A DNA stretch of 27,401 nt from Nemertoderma westbladi (lineage: Eukaryota > Xenacoelomorpha > Nemertodermatida > Nemertodermatidae), in NCBI GenBank assembly GCA_032718475.1, contig JAUCBJ010002946.1, forward strand, positions 1 through 27,401, written 5' to 3'. Below, piece after piece: positions 1 through 8,226 of the stretch. The notes beneath the pieces are model-generated. The model was not told the DNA's origin. It made no database searches and saw only the letters and a list, made by a program, of their open reading frames with translations. How positions within the stretch are numbered: the stretch's first letter is position 1; each line of letters begins with the position of its first letter. A program made the position numbers and the translations under genes.

Positions 1-777
1 CACCACTATCCATTTTTAAGTTAAAGGTTCTTCAACTACCTACTTCAACTACCTTCAAATGTTCTTCTCCTTCACAACAAAATAATTTAGTTACCAAATA
101 AACAACAATTTATATTAAAACTGCATTCTTTATAATTTAAACACAAATTAAAAAATATTTAATAAAGAAATACAAGATTTCTATAACTTATAATAATTGT
201 ACAGTCTTGAATAAACTTTATAAGTTATGGGAAGTAGGCGACACCTGTGAGACAAAACTAGCCAATCAAATGTCTGGAGGGCCCCCCTCTGTAACTAACA
301 CTAAAGACATTTGGCTCTATCGGCGGTAATAAAAGAGGCCCGTAAAAGGAGATTAGTCCCGGCTGAATAACCACATACACAAACGCCACCCGTCTAACCT
401 ACCGGGTATACATCAGCTTATATATACAACTCCTCGTAGCCTTACCGCACTAAGGCACCAGCCGGCGCACGCTTTCATCTTTTAACACACCGCTTCGACG
501 CCCTACAGCTGGCCATTAATACTCACTTTGTCGTTAGGCCGACCTTACACACTACCGGCTCGGCCGCTGCCCTATACTCGCTACTCCCTTAGAATTAATC
601 GCTTTTATACCGCAGAGACACAAGAGGAAATAATAAAATGCAAACATTTCGACTGCGGCCTGTGCCGCTATGGCAGTTCCTTTGTGGTGTTGAGAGTCTT
701 TGAACATGGACGACTGCGGATGGACGTATTAAAGAGAGCGCGAGCGGCTTCCTGAGATACAGTAGAGATATATATAC
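1..777. other. No recognised gene; AT-rich then GC-richer flank
   Basis: I see no recognisable gene here. The first ~230 bases are AT-rich. Bases 280-760 are richer in GC and contain a TATATATA stretch at 419-426 that could be a promoter element or chance. A 75-codon open frame (528-755, plus) has no motif I recognise and overlaps an equally long frame on the other strand, so I do not call it a gene. The region ends where the left 130-bp direct repeat flanking the LINE begins. Confidence 0.5.
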
Positions 778-907
778 GAGGGCCATTAGGTATTGATTAT
801 TGATCCAATACAAATAATTATATATCGCAATGTCCCAGGGTATCTATGTGAGATCCGTGGTTGATTGCTTTCACACTTATTTGGCGGATTAGGTTCAAAT
901 CTGACTA
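778..907 (+). repeat. Left 130-bp direct repeat flanking the LINE (probable target-site duplication)
   Basis: This segment matches 3963-4092 without gaps and with three mismatches by eye. It sits directly after the trinucleotide tail of the minus-strand LINE, so the order repeat-LINE-tail-repeat is what target-primed insertion produces. The 3' part, around GGTTCAAATCTGAC, resembles a tRNA T-arm (Pol III B box). A degenerate D-arm-like stretch (CCGTGGTTGATTGC) precedes it, which suggests that the duplicated target was itself a tRNA-derived SINE. That last step is inference. Confidence 0.8.
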
Positions 908-922
908 CTACTACTACTACTA
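905..922 (-). repeat. (TAG)6 tail of the LINE
   Basis: Six CTA units on the plus strand, read as (TAG)n at the 3' end of the minus-strand LINE, lie between its ~30-nt 3' UTR and the flanking direct repeat. Short 3' UTRs ending in simple repeats rather than poly(A) are a known trait of RTE-type elements. The first CTA is shared with the flanking repeat. Confidence 0.75.
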
Positions 923-952
923 GGATCGGCATGCTGCATTGCAGCTGCATTT

Positions 953-3061
953 TTAAGAATGCTGTGCCGGCTTGTCAACAAAATTGCACCGCCACAACTC
1001 CCTATCACCCATGACATTTGCTAGATCATCCGCATCTTTAAGGCCAGTGTCCTTTAAGATGCGTCTCAAGAAAGTCATGGGCTGTCCACCATGCTTATTC
1101 ACTCCATGAGGCTGCCAAAGTACAAGATTATGCACTGGCTGGTCCTCACGGCGAAAGCAATGTCCTGCAAAGCAGAGGCGATTTTGTTCTAGTGTCAAGC
1201 TTGGGGGAACCAATGAGACACCTCCAATGTTATATAGTGTCTGGTTGGAGATGTGTGCATTGTACTTGACACAATGAACCCGGCGTAGCATTCTTGTGAA
1301 TGTGCCATCCAGAGATTTGGTGTCCTCAGTAGTTAGAGCCCAGCATGGACTCCCGTAGAGGAGTACTGGAACTACTGCTGCTCTAAATAATCGGACCTTA
1401 AGTTTCCGATTAATTCTCGGTGACTTCCAAATCCTGGAAAGCCTATTCAAGGCTGCCCATGCCTTTCCCTTACGTATTCGAAGGTCCTCACCTGACTTCC
1501 GGATCCATGATCCCAGGTAACAGAAGTCGTCCACATGCTCAAGCATACCATCCTTTGAGCTTATGCTCATCCGATCAGAGACTTGCTGAGGACTTTCAAA
1601 GTTAACTGTCAGAATTTTGGTCTTTCTGGAGTTAATAAAAAGACCAACACTAGAAGCAGCATGTTCTAATGAGCTGAGGAGCCGTTGGGCTCCCTCTAAT
1701 GATTCTGAGAGTACTCCTAAGTCATCAGCAAAGTCTAGATCAGTTAGGTACTTGGCAGGATTTCCTCGACTTCTGGAGCCAGTAGGTGGAGTTATCATCA
1801 CCCCATCATCATTATGATGATCTAAGGACATGCGTAGAACATAGTCAACCACAATAATGATCAAGAATGGTACAAGTGTGTCTCCTTGGAGGACGCCCCA
1901 TAACACTTCAAATGGTTCTGTGTCACCCTCAACAGTAGACACAAATGTTGTCGAACCATCGTATACTGATCTGATTGCTGCAATAATTTCATCAGGAATC
2001 CCATATAATGAAAGTATGCTGAACATACGTGAGCGAGAGACTGAATCAAAGGCCTTGAAGAAGTCAACAAAGATAACAGCCAGATGCCTGTCTTTCTTTT
2101 TTGATAATTCTTCAATTATCCTTCTAAGTGCCAAAATGGGCTCCATGGTCCCACGACCTTTACGGAACCCATTCTGATTTCCACGGAGCAGTCTCTCAAT
2201 GGGATCCCTGATGCGATTTAATAGAATCCTATTGTATAGCTTTGCAGCAATCGAGATCAATGAGATTCCCCGAAAAGAACCATAGAGTGTTAGGTTGCCC
2301 TTCTTGGGAACTGGCACCAACTTATTTGTTTTCATTTCTTGTGGGACTCTTGTTGTTCGGTACATGTCTACTATGATGGGATAGATGAGCTTTAAACACT
2401 CAGGTATTTTAAAGACCTCAGGGGGAACACCATCTACTCCACTGGCACGATTGGTCTTAATGCTCTTTGCAGCAGCCTTCACTTCTGCAAAGGAGATATC
2501 GCCAATGGGAATATCTGGGAGTACAGACTCAGACACTTTTACTTCTATAAAGTTATCAGGCAATACCCTGTCATTATTGAGGAGCTTTTCAAAGTGGGCT
2601 TTCCAACCATTGAGGCGATCGGCTGGTGATTCAGCCTTAACCTTGGTGGTTGGTTGGCTTTTCCGCCCAGTAAGCAGATTGATTGATTTCCATGCCTGGG
2701 ATGATTGCCTGCTGTCGTCAGCATCATTGATGGCATCAACCTGTTGGTTTATTAGCTCCTGTAGATTAACAGAGTACTGCCTGTTCAGGGACCTAGATGC
2801 AGCCTTAACTGCATTCTTGGCCGCTGTAGTCTGTTTGAGTCGGGACTCTTTCTGCGCCTTATGAAGGTCATTTCGGCACTTCTGAATTTTGTTGTCAGTC
2901 CAGGGGGCCCTTTTCCTGTTTCGAGGGTATACAGGAACTGTTTCTGCAGCTGCTAACTTAACTGCTTCTGCAAAGGCAGTATAGCCCTCACAGTGATCTG
3001 CCGCCTCAGAGGCAAGAGCCTCATACCTGTTGCTCAGCTGTAGTGTGAAGCTGGATCTCAC
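953..3061 (-). CDS. LINE reverse transcriptase and C-terminal domain (downstream part of a split ORF)
   Basis: A 702-codon open frame encodes the reverse transcriptase that copies LINE RNA onto nicked target DNA. A linker (~1-240) is followed by the RT domain (~245-485). It has the palm motif VDFFKAFDS near 332-340, LWGVLQGDT near 388-396, and the catalytic FADD box at ~444-447. Then come a YLG motif (~515), the thumb-like LFRAAVVPVLLYG (~558-570), and a C-terminal region with spaced Cys and His (CVKYNAH, FAGHC) typical of this LINE lineage. All catalytic aspartates are present. The first codon listed is GTG and is not a natural start. The frame is the direct continuation of the endonuclease frame at 3071-3913 after one stop codon. 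Translation from here would give RT without endonuclease. Confidence 0.88.
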   Translation of the reverse strand: MRSSFTLQLSNRYEALASEAADHCEGYTAFAEAVKLAAAETVPVYPRNRKRAPWTDNKIQKCRNDLHKAQKESRLKQTTAAKNAVKAASRSLNRQYSVNLQELINQQVDAINDADDSRQSSQAWKSINLLTGRKSQPTTKVKAESPADRLNGWKAHFEKLLNNDRVLPDNFIEVKVSESVLPDIPIGDISFAEVKAAAKSIKTNRASGVDGVPPEVFKIPECLKLIYPIIVDMYRTTRVPQEMKTNKLVPVPKKGNLTLYGSFRGISLISIAAKLYNRILLNRIRDPIERLLRGNQNGFRKGRGTMEPILALRRIIEELSKKKDRHLAVIFVDFFKAFDSVSRSRMFSILSLYGIPDEIIAAIRSVYDGSTTFVSTVEGDTEPFEVLWGVLQGDTLVPFLIIIVVDYVLRMSLDHHNDDGVMITPPTGSRSRGNPAKYLTDLDFADDLGVLSESLEGAQRLLSSLEHAASSVGLFINSRKTKILTVNFESPQQVSDRMSISSKDGMLEHVDDFCYLGSWIRKSGEDLRIRKGKAWAALNRLSRIWKSPRINRKLKVRLFRAAVVPVLLYGSPCWALTTEDTKSLDGTFTRMLRRVHCVKYNAHISNQTLYNIGGVSLVPPSLTLEQNRLCFAGHCFRREDQPVHNLVLWQPHGVNKHGGQPMTFLRRILKDTGLKDADDLANVMGDRELWRCNFVDKPAQHS

Positions 3062-3070
3062 ACTTGGCTG

Positions 3071-3913
3071 TTACAACAGAGAGGACCAGTCATGCCGCGG
3101 CAAGGCAGATTTCGTTGTTCTGCTAGCACGCAGACTAAGTCTTACCTTGGCCACAATAAGGCGGTGATCACTGGAGAAGGGTCGAAGTGTAAATGCATTA
3201 CAGTCTTGTATAGAGCTCCTGTATTTCCTACGAAACAGAATATGGTCTATCTGGGACTTGTGACCACTGGGTCCACTATGAGTCCATAGCTTTCCAGTTC
3301 GCTTCTTGAACTGGGTTCCAGCCGAAAACAATCCATTTCCAGAGATAAAATCCTGAAGATGGACAGAATTTCGGTTAACACTATTGCTATAGACCCAGGG
3401 CGATGTAGGTGATTGATGCAGACTTGCATTAAAGTCTCCCAGGAATGTTAAGAATGCATGCTGATCCACTCCATCAGTAGCTGCTTGTAGATTGTGGTAG
3501 AAATTTTCCACCTCCTCTACAGGGGCAACACTAGTTGGAGAGTAGCACACAATCAGAACCACCTTAGGAAACTTCTTAGCCAGTCTTCCAGAACATGAGA
3601 AGTGGCAACGGATGATGCGGTTAGAGATTTGGTCTATTTTGTCCAATGCTGCATGTGCAGTTGGATTCATCAATAGACCAATTCCACCATTGCCACTATC
3701 ATCTGCTGACGCGAGGGCGAGTTGCCAACCGCCCCCCATGTCCTTAATCAGAACCTCATCAGTCTGTCCAGTCTGCATTCGGTGCTCTTGAACACCCACT
3801 GCGCTAAGAGAAAGCTTATCTGCCAAGGCAGTCAGCTCACCTTGTCGCATTGGGGACCCGAGTGTTAGGGTGTTTACTGAGGCTAGTCTTGTGACTTGCC
3901 TCAGATTCACCAA
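3071..3913 (-). CDS. LINE APE-type endonuclease (upstream part of a split ORF)
   Basis: About 280 codons encode the apurinic/apyrimidinic-like endonuclease that nicks target DNA to prime reverse transcription. The active-site set is visible in order: N in VNTLTL (~14), E in QEHR (~43), Y in VCYSPT (~124), GDFN (~159-162), QIDH (~222-224) and SSDH (~247-250). The domain looks catalytically intact. The frame is open upstream to 3973 with no ATG, and its first 5' residues run into the junction with the flanking repeat, so the true start is probably lost. It ends at TAA (3073-3071). In the paralogous copy at 26868-27401 the aligned codon is CAA (Gln), so this is a single C-to-T nonsense change and not a natural ORF boundary. 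Confidence 0.87.
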   Translation of the reverse strand: MVNLRQVTRLASVNTLTLGSPMRQGELTALADKLSLSAVGVQEHRMQTGQTDEVLIKDMGGGWQLALASADDSGNGGIGLLMNPTAHAALDKIDQISNRIIRCHFSCSGRLAKKFPKVVLIVCYSPTSVAPVEEVENFYHNLQAATDGVDQHAFLTFLGDFNASLHQSPTSPWVYSNSVNRNSVHLQDFISGNGLFSAGTQFKKRTGKLWTHSGPSGHKSQIDHILFRRKYRSSIQDCNAFTLRPFSSDHRLIVAKVRLSLRASRTTKSALPRHDWSSLL

Positions 3914-3962
3914 TGGCTTTGTTGGTCGGGGTGGAACATGAGAGTAGCCTCCAACTCCAGAA

Positions 3963-4092
3963 GAGGGCCATTAGGTATTGATTATTGATCCAATACAAAT
4001 AATTATATATCGCAATGTCCCAGGGTGTCTATGTGAGTTCCGTGGTTGACTGCTTTCACACTTATTTGGCGGATTAGGTTCAAATCTGACTA
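3963..4092 (+). repeat. Right 130-bp direct repeat flanking the LINE (probable target-site duplication)
   Basis: This is the partner of 778-907, with three substitutions between the copies. It abuts the 5' end of the minus-strand LINE. Flanking bases outside the pair differ at once (c777 versus a3962, and c908 versus a4093), so the repeat is sharply bounded. It contains the same B-box-like GGTTCAAATCTGAC. Confidence 0.8.
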
Positions 4093-4707
4093 AAAACTGA
4101 ATAAATTTTGCACTCCCATGTATGTTTGTATGTATGTATGTTTGTTGTTTGTACCTATAATATTAACGTCTAACTAAATGTTAAAGCACTCATTAATAGT
4201 TATGGAGTATTCAACCTTGGATGTTTGTGCGATATGCATTGCCTTACAGGGATGCGCCAATAAAGCGGTTTCGTGTTTAAAATTCACTAATCACTTTATT
4301 TTACTAAAAAGTATTTATACTACGGGATACCTATATATTAAACGATTATAGGAAGTGTTCTAGGGTCTTTACCTTCTAAAAGTTTATTTTACTGAAAATA
4401 AATTATCTTTTTTATTGGCGCAATTGAGGGATTAATCCCAAACACTTGCGATATGTGATGATAGTCAAATAAATAAAATAATATATAAAAATTAACCGGC
4501 TAGTGCTGCACAAATTTAGGAATCGCATAATTTTTATAATGAAACTCATAATGTTGATATATCATTCCAAGCTACCCCTAGAACGGTTACTATAACAAAT
4601 GTATAATAACAAACACCTCGAAAATACAGCTCGCCAACACCTTGTTTGTTACTATATATACCATTTATTTTACAGTGTTCCTTCCACTAGGGCAAATAAA
4701 CCCATAC
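4093..4707. other. AT-rich spacer with a TGTA/TTTG microsatellite
   Basis: I see no gene. A short TATG/TTTG-rich microsatellite lies at about 4119-4151. At 4665 the string TTTATTTTACAGTGTTCC foreshadows the following 29-bp array and recurs at the array's right end (5462). Confidence 0.5.
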
Positions 4708-5473
4708 TTTATTTTACAGTTGTAATAAACTTACCCTTTATTTTACAGTTGTAATAAACTTACCCTTTATTTTACAGTTGAAATAAACTTACCCTTTATT
4801 TTACAGTTGTAATAAACTTACCCTTTATTTTACAGTTGTAATAAACTTACCCTTTATTTTACAGTTGAAATAAACTTACCCTTTATTTTACAGTTGTAAT
4901 AAACTTACCCTTTATTTTACAGTTGTAATAAACTTACCCTTTATTTTACAGTTGTAATAAACTTACCCTTTATTTTACAGTTGTAATAAACTTACCCTTT
5001 ATTTTACAGTTGTAATAAACTTACCCTTTATTTTACAGTTGTAATAAACTTACCCTTTATTTTACAGTTGTAATAAACTTACCCTTTATTTTACAGTTGT
5101 AATAAACTTACCCTTTATTTTACAGTTGAAATAAACTTACCCTTTATTTTACAGTTGTAATAAACTTACCCTTTATTTTACAGTTGTAATAAACTTACCC
5201 TTTATTTTACAGTTGTAATAAACTTACCCTTTATTTTACAGTTGTAATAAACTTACCCTTTATTTTACAGTTGTAATAAACTTACTCTTTATTTTACAGT
5301 TGTAATAAACTTACCCTTTATTTTACAGTTGAAATAAACTTACCCTTTATTTTACAGTTGTAATAAACTTACCCTTTATTTTACAGTTGTAATAAACTTA
5401 CCCTTTATTTTACAGTTGTAATAAACTTACCCTTTATTTTACAGTTGTAATAAACTTACCCTTTATTTTACAG
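4708..5473 (+). repeat. 29-bp minisatellite, 26 units plus a partial unit
   Basis: The tandem array has an exact 29-bp period. TTTATTTTACAG begins at 4708, 4737 and so on to 5462, which gives 26 full periods. Each unit carries TTTTACAG, a good match to a 3' splice acceptor, followed by TTG(T/A)AATAAAC, which contains the AATAAA polyadenylation hexamer. Variation is tiny. Four units (3rd, 6th, 15th, 22nd) have GAAATAAAC instead of GTAATAAAC, and one unit has ACTC for ACCC near 5285. The array is bracketed on both sides by TTTATTTTACAGTGTTCC, suggesting growth from a single-copy sequence. There is no coding potential worth annotating. Confidence 0.95.
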
Positions 5474-5563
5474 TGTTCCAACTTGGCATTGTCCTCTGAA
5501 CCCGAGGTTTCAACCGTGTGATCAGCTCCCTAAAAACAAAAATATCAATTCGTTTCATCAATC

Positions 5564-5959
5564 ACGTTATTGTTATTGCCCGCGTTATTGTTAATGCCCG
5601 CGTTATTGTTAATGCCGCGTTATTGTTATTGTTAATGCTCGCGTTATTGTTAATGCCCACGTTATTGTTAATGCCCGCGTTATTGTTAATGCCCGCGTTA
5701 TTGTTAATGCCGCGTTATTGTTATTGTTAATGCTCGCGTTATTGCTAATGCCCGCGTTATTGTTAATGCCGCGTTATTGTTATTGTTAATGCTCGCGTTA
5801 TTGTTAATGCTCGCGTTATTGCTAATGCCCGCGTTATTGTTTATTGTTAATGCCGCGTTATTGTTAATGCTCGCGTTATTGCTAATGCCCGCGTTATTGT
5901 TATTGTTAATGCTCGCGTTATTGCTAATGCCCGCGTTATTGTTAATGCCCGCGTTATTA
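5564..5959 (+). repeat. 18/24-bp minisatellite (about 21 units)
   Basis: Units of the form GCGTTATTGTTAATGCCC (18 bp) alternate with longer ones in which GTTATT is duplicated (24 bp). I count 21 occurrences of CGTTATT. Because 18 and 24 are multiples of three, a leucine/proline-rich plus-strand frame stays open in two blocks (5518-5730 and 5777-6004). It is broken by single-base indels (e.g. GTTTATTG near 5840), so it is a repeat artefact. CpG-containing CCCGCG appears in most units. Confidence 0.92.
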
Positions 5960-6045
5960 CAGCAACTAAACCAACTTGTAATGTTTTCCTCTATGCTACT
6001 TTAATTTCTGAACACAATATTATAGTCTTATACAAGTTAGATATA

Positions 6046-6253
6046 TCCTCGACTTCTGAAGCCAGTAGGTGGAGTTATCATCACCCCATCATCATTATAA
6101 TGATCTAAGGACATGCGTAGAACATAGTCAACCACAATTATGAACAAGAATGGTGCAAGTGTGTCTCCCTGGAGGACGCCCCATAACACTTCGAATGGTT
6201 CTGTGTCACCATCAACAGTAGACACAAATGTTGTCGAACCATCGTATACTGAT
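6046..6253 (-). mobile_element. 208-bp internal fragment of the RTE-like LINE
   Basis: Aligns without gaps to 1763-1970 of the near-complete copy, on the same strand. It covers the RT segment with VYDGSTTF, LWGVLQGDT and VVDYVLR. Both ends are truncated and neither a tail nor a flanking duplication is visible, so it is a remnant or was moved by a non-LINE process. The catalytic FADD box is not included. Confidence 0.85.
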
Positions 6254-6388
6254 GACGTATACTCAAAACACACATCTAGATCCAAGTCTAAATAGTATAA
6301 GTATAAAACATAAGCGCCATGTAAGTAAGAATTTGTGGGTTGATGCAAGAGAATTATAATGGCGACGTGAAAAGATTAACATCCTGAA

Positions 6389-6544
6389 ATTAGAATGCTA
6401 ATCCGAGGAAGAATACCTGCTGTGAGATGGACTGACAATAAAGTAGGATCAATGCTATATCAGGAGATAGAGGAAATAACCTGTCTATTCCATGAAATTA
6501 ATATTCTAAACAGAGCCGTTATGAATGGGGTCGGGATGAAATGA
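6389..6544 (+). pseudogene. Decayed C-terminal end of another LINE ORF
   Basis: A 51-codon open stretch ending at TGA (6542-6544) reads IRGRIPAVRWTDN and then an acidic/aliphatic helix. This resembles the RGR-x-R-x-RW-x-DN motif near the C terminus of many LINE ORF2 proteins. It lies on the opposite strand to the neighbouring LINE fragment and is not from the same family segment. Upstream frames are broken. The assignment rests on one short motif. Confidence 0.4.
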
Positions 6545-7427
6545 AAGCAGTTGCACCTGCGTCACTTATAATACTCCCTTCATAGTGGGAAACAGAGGAG
6601 AAAACAAGGATTTCTATGGAAAAACAAACTCGGTGGTATACCCTAATGCAGTGGCATACCCATTACTTACCGGCGTAGCGTGGAACTGTCCCTGTCTCAA
6701 CAAAATGACTCCCCGGGGGTGTAAACGCTACGACTACGGCTACACCAAACCCTAATTAAACGTGACATCTATACGGGCCAACGGGTATCAATGGCAATAT
6801 TTAGTGTATCGTATACGAAACTCCACATAGCTAAACCAAATTATGCTGTAGGTCCAGTGCATCGCGCAGCACGAGACTTGGCTAATTTGAGAACGGTTGA
6901 CCCGAGGAAGTTGTATTCCGATGCCTACTTGTTCTATTTAAACAATGCTCGTAGATTACTATACTACCAAATTTCATATGAATCTGATGGTTGGTTCAAT
7001 AATTATAGCGACTTCTACGTGTTTTACAATTAGCCCCCTAGCAGCAGAGGAACTATATAGAAGTCTGTCTGTGAGTAAAATAATACCAACCATAATATAA
7101 GACTTATACCCCACACTATAGAGTTCAACTAAACTTCGCGGCTCGCCCCACACCCAATCCCCAGTGCAAATTATAAATATGTGCTAAAATAAATATGTGG
7201 TAAAAGTACTTATTTACTTATTAAATAGGTATATAGGTATTTTTTCACAGATTGCTTTAATGTTTTTCAATGCTTTTTAATGCTTTGGGGTTTAGATATA
7301 CGAAAACAGTCTTTCCCAAAATATCAATGAGTGATTCTTTATGTGTGATCCGAGAGAGGCAGGGTTGGGTGTGTGAAAGTTGACTCTCGCAGTGAAGTAA
7401 AATCTCGCTTCGACGAATAAACAATGT
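6545..7427. other. No firm gene; one 80-codon unidentified ORF and diverged repeats
   Basis: An ATG-initiated 80-codon plus-strand frame (6791-7033) has a balanced amino-acid composition, but I do not recognise it and see no splice or promoter support. Just after it, 7033-7180 resembles parts of 11990-12400 (a CCCTCTAGCGG-like core, then AACTTCG-GGCTCGCCCC), so it belongs to a dispersed repeat. At 6717-6732, GGGTGTAAACGCTACG is identical to the start of the inverted-repeat element at 22346. Confidence 0.35.
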
Positions 7428-7478
7428 TAATTAACAATTAAGGGGAAATAGCATAGGTTATAGTGGCACCTTAGTCTC
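7428..7478 (+). repeat. Fragment of a dispersed repeat split by the MITE
   Basis: CAATTAAGGGGAAATAGCATAGGTTA and what follows align to the 23174, 7875 and (reverse) 11900 copies of the same family, whose core is CAATTAAGGGAAAGGA then GGTTACAG and TAACCAAAAC. The MITE at 7489-7793 appears to have landed inside this copy. Confidence 0.55.
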
Positions 7479-7488
7479 AACCAAGGTG
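7479..7488 (+). repeat. 10-bp target-site duplication, left
   Basis: AACCAAGGTG immediately precedes the MITE-like element and recurs exactly at 7794-7803 immediately after it. Confidence 0.75.
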
Positions 7489-7793
7489 GCCCATGTGAAG
7501 AATACCAGACTTTCTGCAGTTGTATTTCACTTTGCAGTTACCGCCCATGTGAAGAATACTAGGTTTTCACCAGAAACACAGGTTACAGACTAACCAAAAC
7601 AATAAACGAATTAGTATATGTACAGGTTATAAGACAGAAACAAGCGCTATAAAACATTTAATAACGATAAATTTAAAAAAATAAAAAATCTTCATATATA
7701 AAATTCCAATAAAAAGTCGACCGATAAGTGAAATCCTGGTATTCTTACATGGGCGCTTCACATGGGCGCTTCACATGGGCGCTTCACATGGGC
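7489..7793 (+). mobile_element. MITE-like element A1 with terminal inverted repeats and 10-bp TSD
   Basis: A 305-bp non-coding element starts GCCCATGTGAAGAATACCAG and ends with the complementary CTTCACATGGGC. It is flanked by an exact 10-bp duplication (AACCAAGGTG). A second copy of the terminal motif lies inside at 7543-7560. The right end is unusual: GCTTCACATGGGC is repeated three times in tandem (7755-7793). A full-length relative in the opposite orientation is at 24063-24359, and a partial one begins at 23099. It has no open frame of note, so it would depend on a transposase from elsewhere. A 9-11-bp duplication is typical of Mutator-like transposons. The superfamily remains unassigned. 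Confidence 0.8.
7755..7793 (+). repeat. 3 x 13-bp tandem amplification of the MITE terminus
   Basis: GCTTCACATGGGC occurs three times back to back (7755-7767, 7768-7780, 7781-7793). The last copy forms the element's right boundary, next to the target duplication. Confidence 0.9.
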
Positions 7794-7803
7794 AACCAAG
7801 GTG
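7794..7803 (+). repeat. 10-bp target-site duplication, right
   Basis: AACCAAGGTG, identical to 7479-7488. Confidence 0.75.
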
Positions 7804-7874
7804 CTGTAGGGAAACTTAACGCAAATTCCATCTCGGAAAATTAATACCTCGGCACAATGTTAAATAATAAATTT

Positions 7875-7996
7875 AGGAAAAGGAGCGTGTTACATTGGAT
7901 ATGTAATTCAAAACAAAATAATACAATAATAAAATAAAGTCAATAGAACATGTTACAGTTTTACTTTTGGGAGTAAATCAGCTGTTATTTGCGTTG
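7875..7996 (+). repeat. Dispersed repeat family B, copy 2
   Basis: AGGAAAAGGAGCGTGTTACA at the left and TAAATCAGCTGTTATTTGCG at the right align in order with 23185-23307 and with the reverse complement of 11763-11890. It is non-coding. Together the copies define a ~120-140-bp block whose central motif (GGTTACAG...TAACCAAAAC) is shared with the MITE-like elements. Confidence 0.65.
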
Positions 7997-8204
7997 ATTG
8001 CGATTTTATAGATTGAAGATTGAAGACAGCTTACATTACAGATAACGCACAGACGGAACGGAAGAATTCACACAGACGGACAATACAATGGCAATTTGGT
8101 CCGGTCTAAACTGAATGCAAATACTAAGACTTCGTGAGTCGAACAAAGATGTAAAATTGTAGTATACCAAGAACTCCTACAATTTACAACTAAAACCTTT
8201 CTAG

Positions 8205-8226
8205 CCCCCCCCCCCCCCCCCCCCCC
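8205..8226 (+). repeat. Poly-C tract (22 C) with ATCCC-type continuation
   Basis: An uninterrupted run of 22 C is followed by AT, eight C, AT, CCC. Such a run can form i-motif or, on the other strand, G-quadruplex-type structures, and is error-prone in sequencing. Confidence 0.9.

Larger units (their letters stand above)
908..3962 (-). mobile_element. RTE-like non-LTR retrotransposon, near-complete copy
   Basis: A 3.05-kb LINE on the minus strand encodes, in one continuous frame, an APE-type endonuclease (3973 down to 3071) and then a reverse transcriptase with a C-terminal region (down to 953). The frame is interrupted once by TAA at 3071-3073. The stop codon of the frame lies only ~45 nt before the end of the tail. 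The 5' end begins inside the open frame without an ATG, so the copy is probably slightly 5'-truncated. At least three other partial copies of the same family are in this window (6046-6253, 25341-26515, 26868-27401). Short 3' UTR, simple-repeat tail and long target duplications point to the RTE group or a close APE lineage. The exact clade is not certain. Confidence 0.9.

Noticed and set aside
528-755. 75-codon plus-strand ORF near the left edge
   Set aside because: No motif. An equally long frame overlaps on the opposite strand, and there is no splice or promoter evidence tied to it.
1420-2864. Plus-strand frames of 61-159 codons opposite the LINE
   Set aside because: They are antisense shadows of the RT-coding strand, whose motifs are unmistakable.
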